From assembly GCF_905201705.1 (NCBI RefSeq), contig NZ_CAJKOX010000033.1, forward strand, positions 1-53,685: 53,685 nt of DNA, in the 5' to 3' direction. Source of the stretch: an uncultured Marvinbryantia sp. (GTDB lineage Bacteria; Bacillota; Clostridia; Lachnospirales; Lachnospiraceae). The notes under the pieces are model-generated. The model worked only from the letters and a program-made list of their open reading frames with translations, did no database searches and was not told where the DNA came from. Below, piece after piece: positions 52,868 to 53,685 of this stretch; positions within the stretch are counted from its first letter, which is position 1; every line of letters starts with the position of its first letter. A program made the position numbers and the translations under genes.

Positions 52868-52907
52868 GATTCGAGGTGCCGCACGGCGTAGCCTCAAAAA
52901 CCACGCA

Positions 52908-52936
52908 TTGCGAAAATAGGAAAAGTGTGATATGAT
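52908..52936 (+). promoter_or_regulatory. putative promoter of the small HTH gene
   Basis: TTGCGA (52908-52913), 17 nt and TATGAT (52931-52936), 28 nt before the start codon. Confidence 0.5.
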
Positions 52937-52964
52937 AAGAAAAATATTAAAGCAGGTGATTGAT

Positions 52965-53183
52965 ATGGAATTAGCGGAAAAGATAAGAAAGATCAGAGAG
53001 CAGACGGGATTATCCAGAAAAGATTTTTCAATACATATTGGAATACCTCTGAGAACGATAGAAGACTGGGAGGCTGGGCGCAGGAGACCGCCGGAATATA
53101 TTCCACGTCTGATTGAGTATCAGATAAAATACGAGGAAATGATCGAGAAAAGGCGAAAGGAGGAGAAGGATGCAGAGAAATAA
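52965..53183 (+). CDS. small helix-turn-helix protein, XRE-like
   Basis: 72-residue protein with one Cro/C1-type DNA-binding domain: EKIRKIREQTGLSRKDFSIH and GIPLRTIEDWEAGRRRPPEY, followed by a basic, Lys- and Glu-rich tail. Single-domain proteins of this kind often accompany toxin-antitoxin or mobile genes. I start at the ATG at 52965 behind AGCAGGTG; the frame is open a little further upstream. It overlaps the RhuM-like gene by 14 nt. Confidence 0.8.
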   Translation: MELAEKIRKIREQTGLSRKDFSIHIGIPLRTIEDWEAGRRRPPEYIPRLIEYQIKYEEMIEKRRKEEKDAEK

Positions 53184-53535
53184 TGAGATTGTAATTTTTG
53201 AGACGGAAGATAATCAGGTGAGGCTGCCTGTAACTGTGGAAGACGAGACAGTATGGTTAAACCGGAACCAGATGTCTGAGCTGTTTGGAAGAGATGTAAA
53301 AACAATTGGTAAGCATATTAATAATGCTTTGAAGGAAGAATTAGAGGCACAGGTGGTAGTCGCAAAATTTGCGACTACCACTCAACATGGCGCTATCGAT
53401 GGAAAAACACAAACACATATGACAGAATATTACAATTTGGATGTAATCATTTCCATTGCAGAACAGAAGAATCGTCGGCGCGGTGCCCCATCTGTAAATC
53501 CTCTTGCAGCAAGGGGAGGTTTTATGGTATGGTAA
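53170..53535 (+). pseudogene. RhuM-family protein, truncated
   Basis: The first ~97 residues match the RhuM/virulence-associated family N-terminus: VWLNRNQMSELFGRDVKTIG, HINNALKEEL and TEYYNLDVIIS. The family then normally continues with a GYRV-type segment and a Fic- or DUF-like part of 200 or more residues. Here it switches after DVIIS to the unrelated tail IAEQKNRRRGAP and stops. The junction falls at about 53455, where a spoIVB-like scrap begins. RhuM genes are accessory and often carried by islands. Confidence 0.75.
53456..53491 (+). repeat. possible third, degenerate spoIVB-like fragment
   Basis: 28 of 36 bases match spoIVB 18650-18685 without gaps. In the spoIVB frame it reads LQNRRIVGAVPHL against LQNGRIVGAVTHV, then stops. 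It sits exactly where the RhuM-like gene loses its family similarity. Chance or an unrelated dispersed repeat cannot be excluded on so short a match. Confidence 0.4.
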
Positions 53536-53606
53536 ACATAATGGGATTATTATACGTTGTTGGAAGACAGTCAGACCGGATGGCCGGGGAAGGAGTGTGA
53601 GGATAG

Positions 53607-53685
53607 ATGGCGAGAGTGAATCTGCCGTATGGCATTGATAATTTTGCAAAGGTGCGGGAAAGCAATTGCTACTATATTGATAAGA
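53607..53685 (+). CDS. AAA-ATPase-like / PD-(D/E)XK nuclease-like protein (5' part)
   Basis: Only 26 codons are in the window. The start LPYGIDNFAKVRESNCYYID resembles the opening of the widespread AAA-ATPase-like plus DUF1703-type nuclease proteins of gut bacteria, which begin with a similar I-x-x-F-x-x-R-x-x-x-x-YYVDK pattern. AAGGAGTGTGAGGATAG precedes the ATG. The family is abundant in accessory regions and its role is unclear. Confidence 0.65.
   Translation, partial: MARVNLPYGIDNFAKVRESNCYYIDK

Noticed and set aside
53540..53604. Short open frame between the RhuM remnant and the AAA-ATPase-like gene
   Set aside because: About 20 codons with no ribosome site and no recognisable similarity; may be the tail of a lost gene.

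Overview
The window reads as a chromosome segment of a spore-forming Firmicute of the Lachnospiraceae type (Clostridia). Evidence: a complete spoIIIA operon, spoIVB, the Clostridial gene order asp23-nusB-xseA-xseB-ispA-dxs-tlyA-nadK-argR-recN-spoIVB, GC-rich coding regions with strong AGGAGG-type ribosome binding sites, and near-consensus sigma-A promoters.

Core part (1-18746). The 3' end of an iron-sulfur L-serine dehydratase alpha gene meets a carbamate kinase gene head-on. Then come spoIIIAA-AH (the feeding-tube channel between mother cell and forespore), prfC, an Asp23 envelope-stress gene, and a tightly packed housekeeping run for transcription antitermination, exonuclease VII, isoprenoid precursors, rRNA methylation, NAD phosphorylation, arginine regulation and DNA repair. 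It ends with spoIVB, the protease that signals sigma-K activation.

Island (about 18631-52690). The last 117 bp of spoIVB (18631-18747) recur at 52574-52690 with only two, synonymous, differences. Between the copies lie 34 kb of accessory genes that end in three tandem large serine recombinases. I read this as a recombinase-borne genomic island integrated inside spoIVB near the codons for its GMSGSP active-site motif, with the reading frame kept intact at the left junction. Cargo from left to right: (A) a LacI regulator, a sugar ABC importer, two aldolase-type lyases of the DapA/NanA family and an aldo/keto reductase, plus an opposing alpha/beta hydrolase; (B) a GH2 beta-galactosidase-like enzyme, then a second LacI regulator, a second ABC importer, a GH38 alpha-mannosidase, a frameshifted GH3 glycosidase and a GH2 beta-mannosidase, together a probable mannose-containing glycan locus; (C) a TetR regulator with a two-subunit ABC exporter; (D) the recombinases, of which the second carries a frameshift and the third an amber codon. 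No importer ATPase, relaxase or conjugation gene is visible.

Right flank (52691-53685). spo0A, the usual neighbour of spoIVB, is not here. Instead there is a structured repeat homologous to the one after the left spoIVB copy, a small HTH gene, a truncated RhuM-like gene that ends in a possible third, degenerate spoIVB-like scrap, and the start of an AAA-ATPase/nuclease-family gene. This suggests layered insertions at one site.

All calls are from reading the sequence; no database search was possible.
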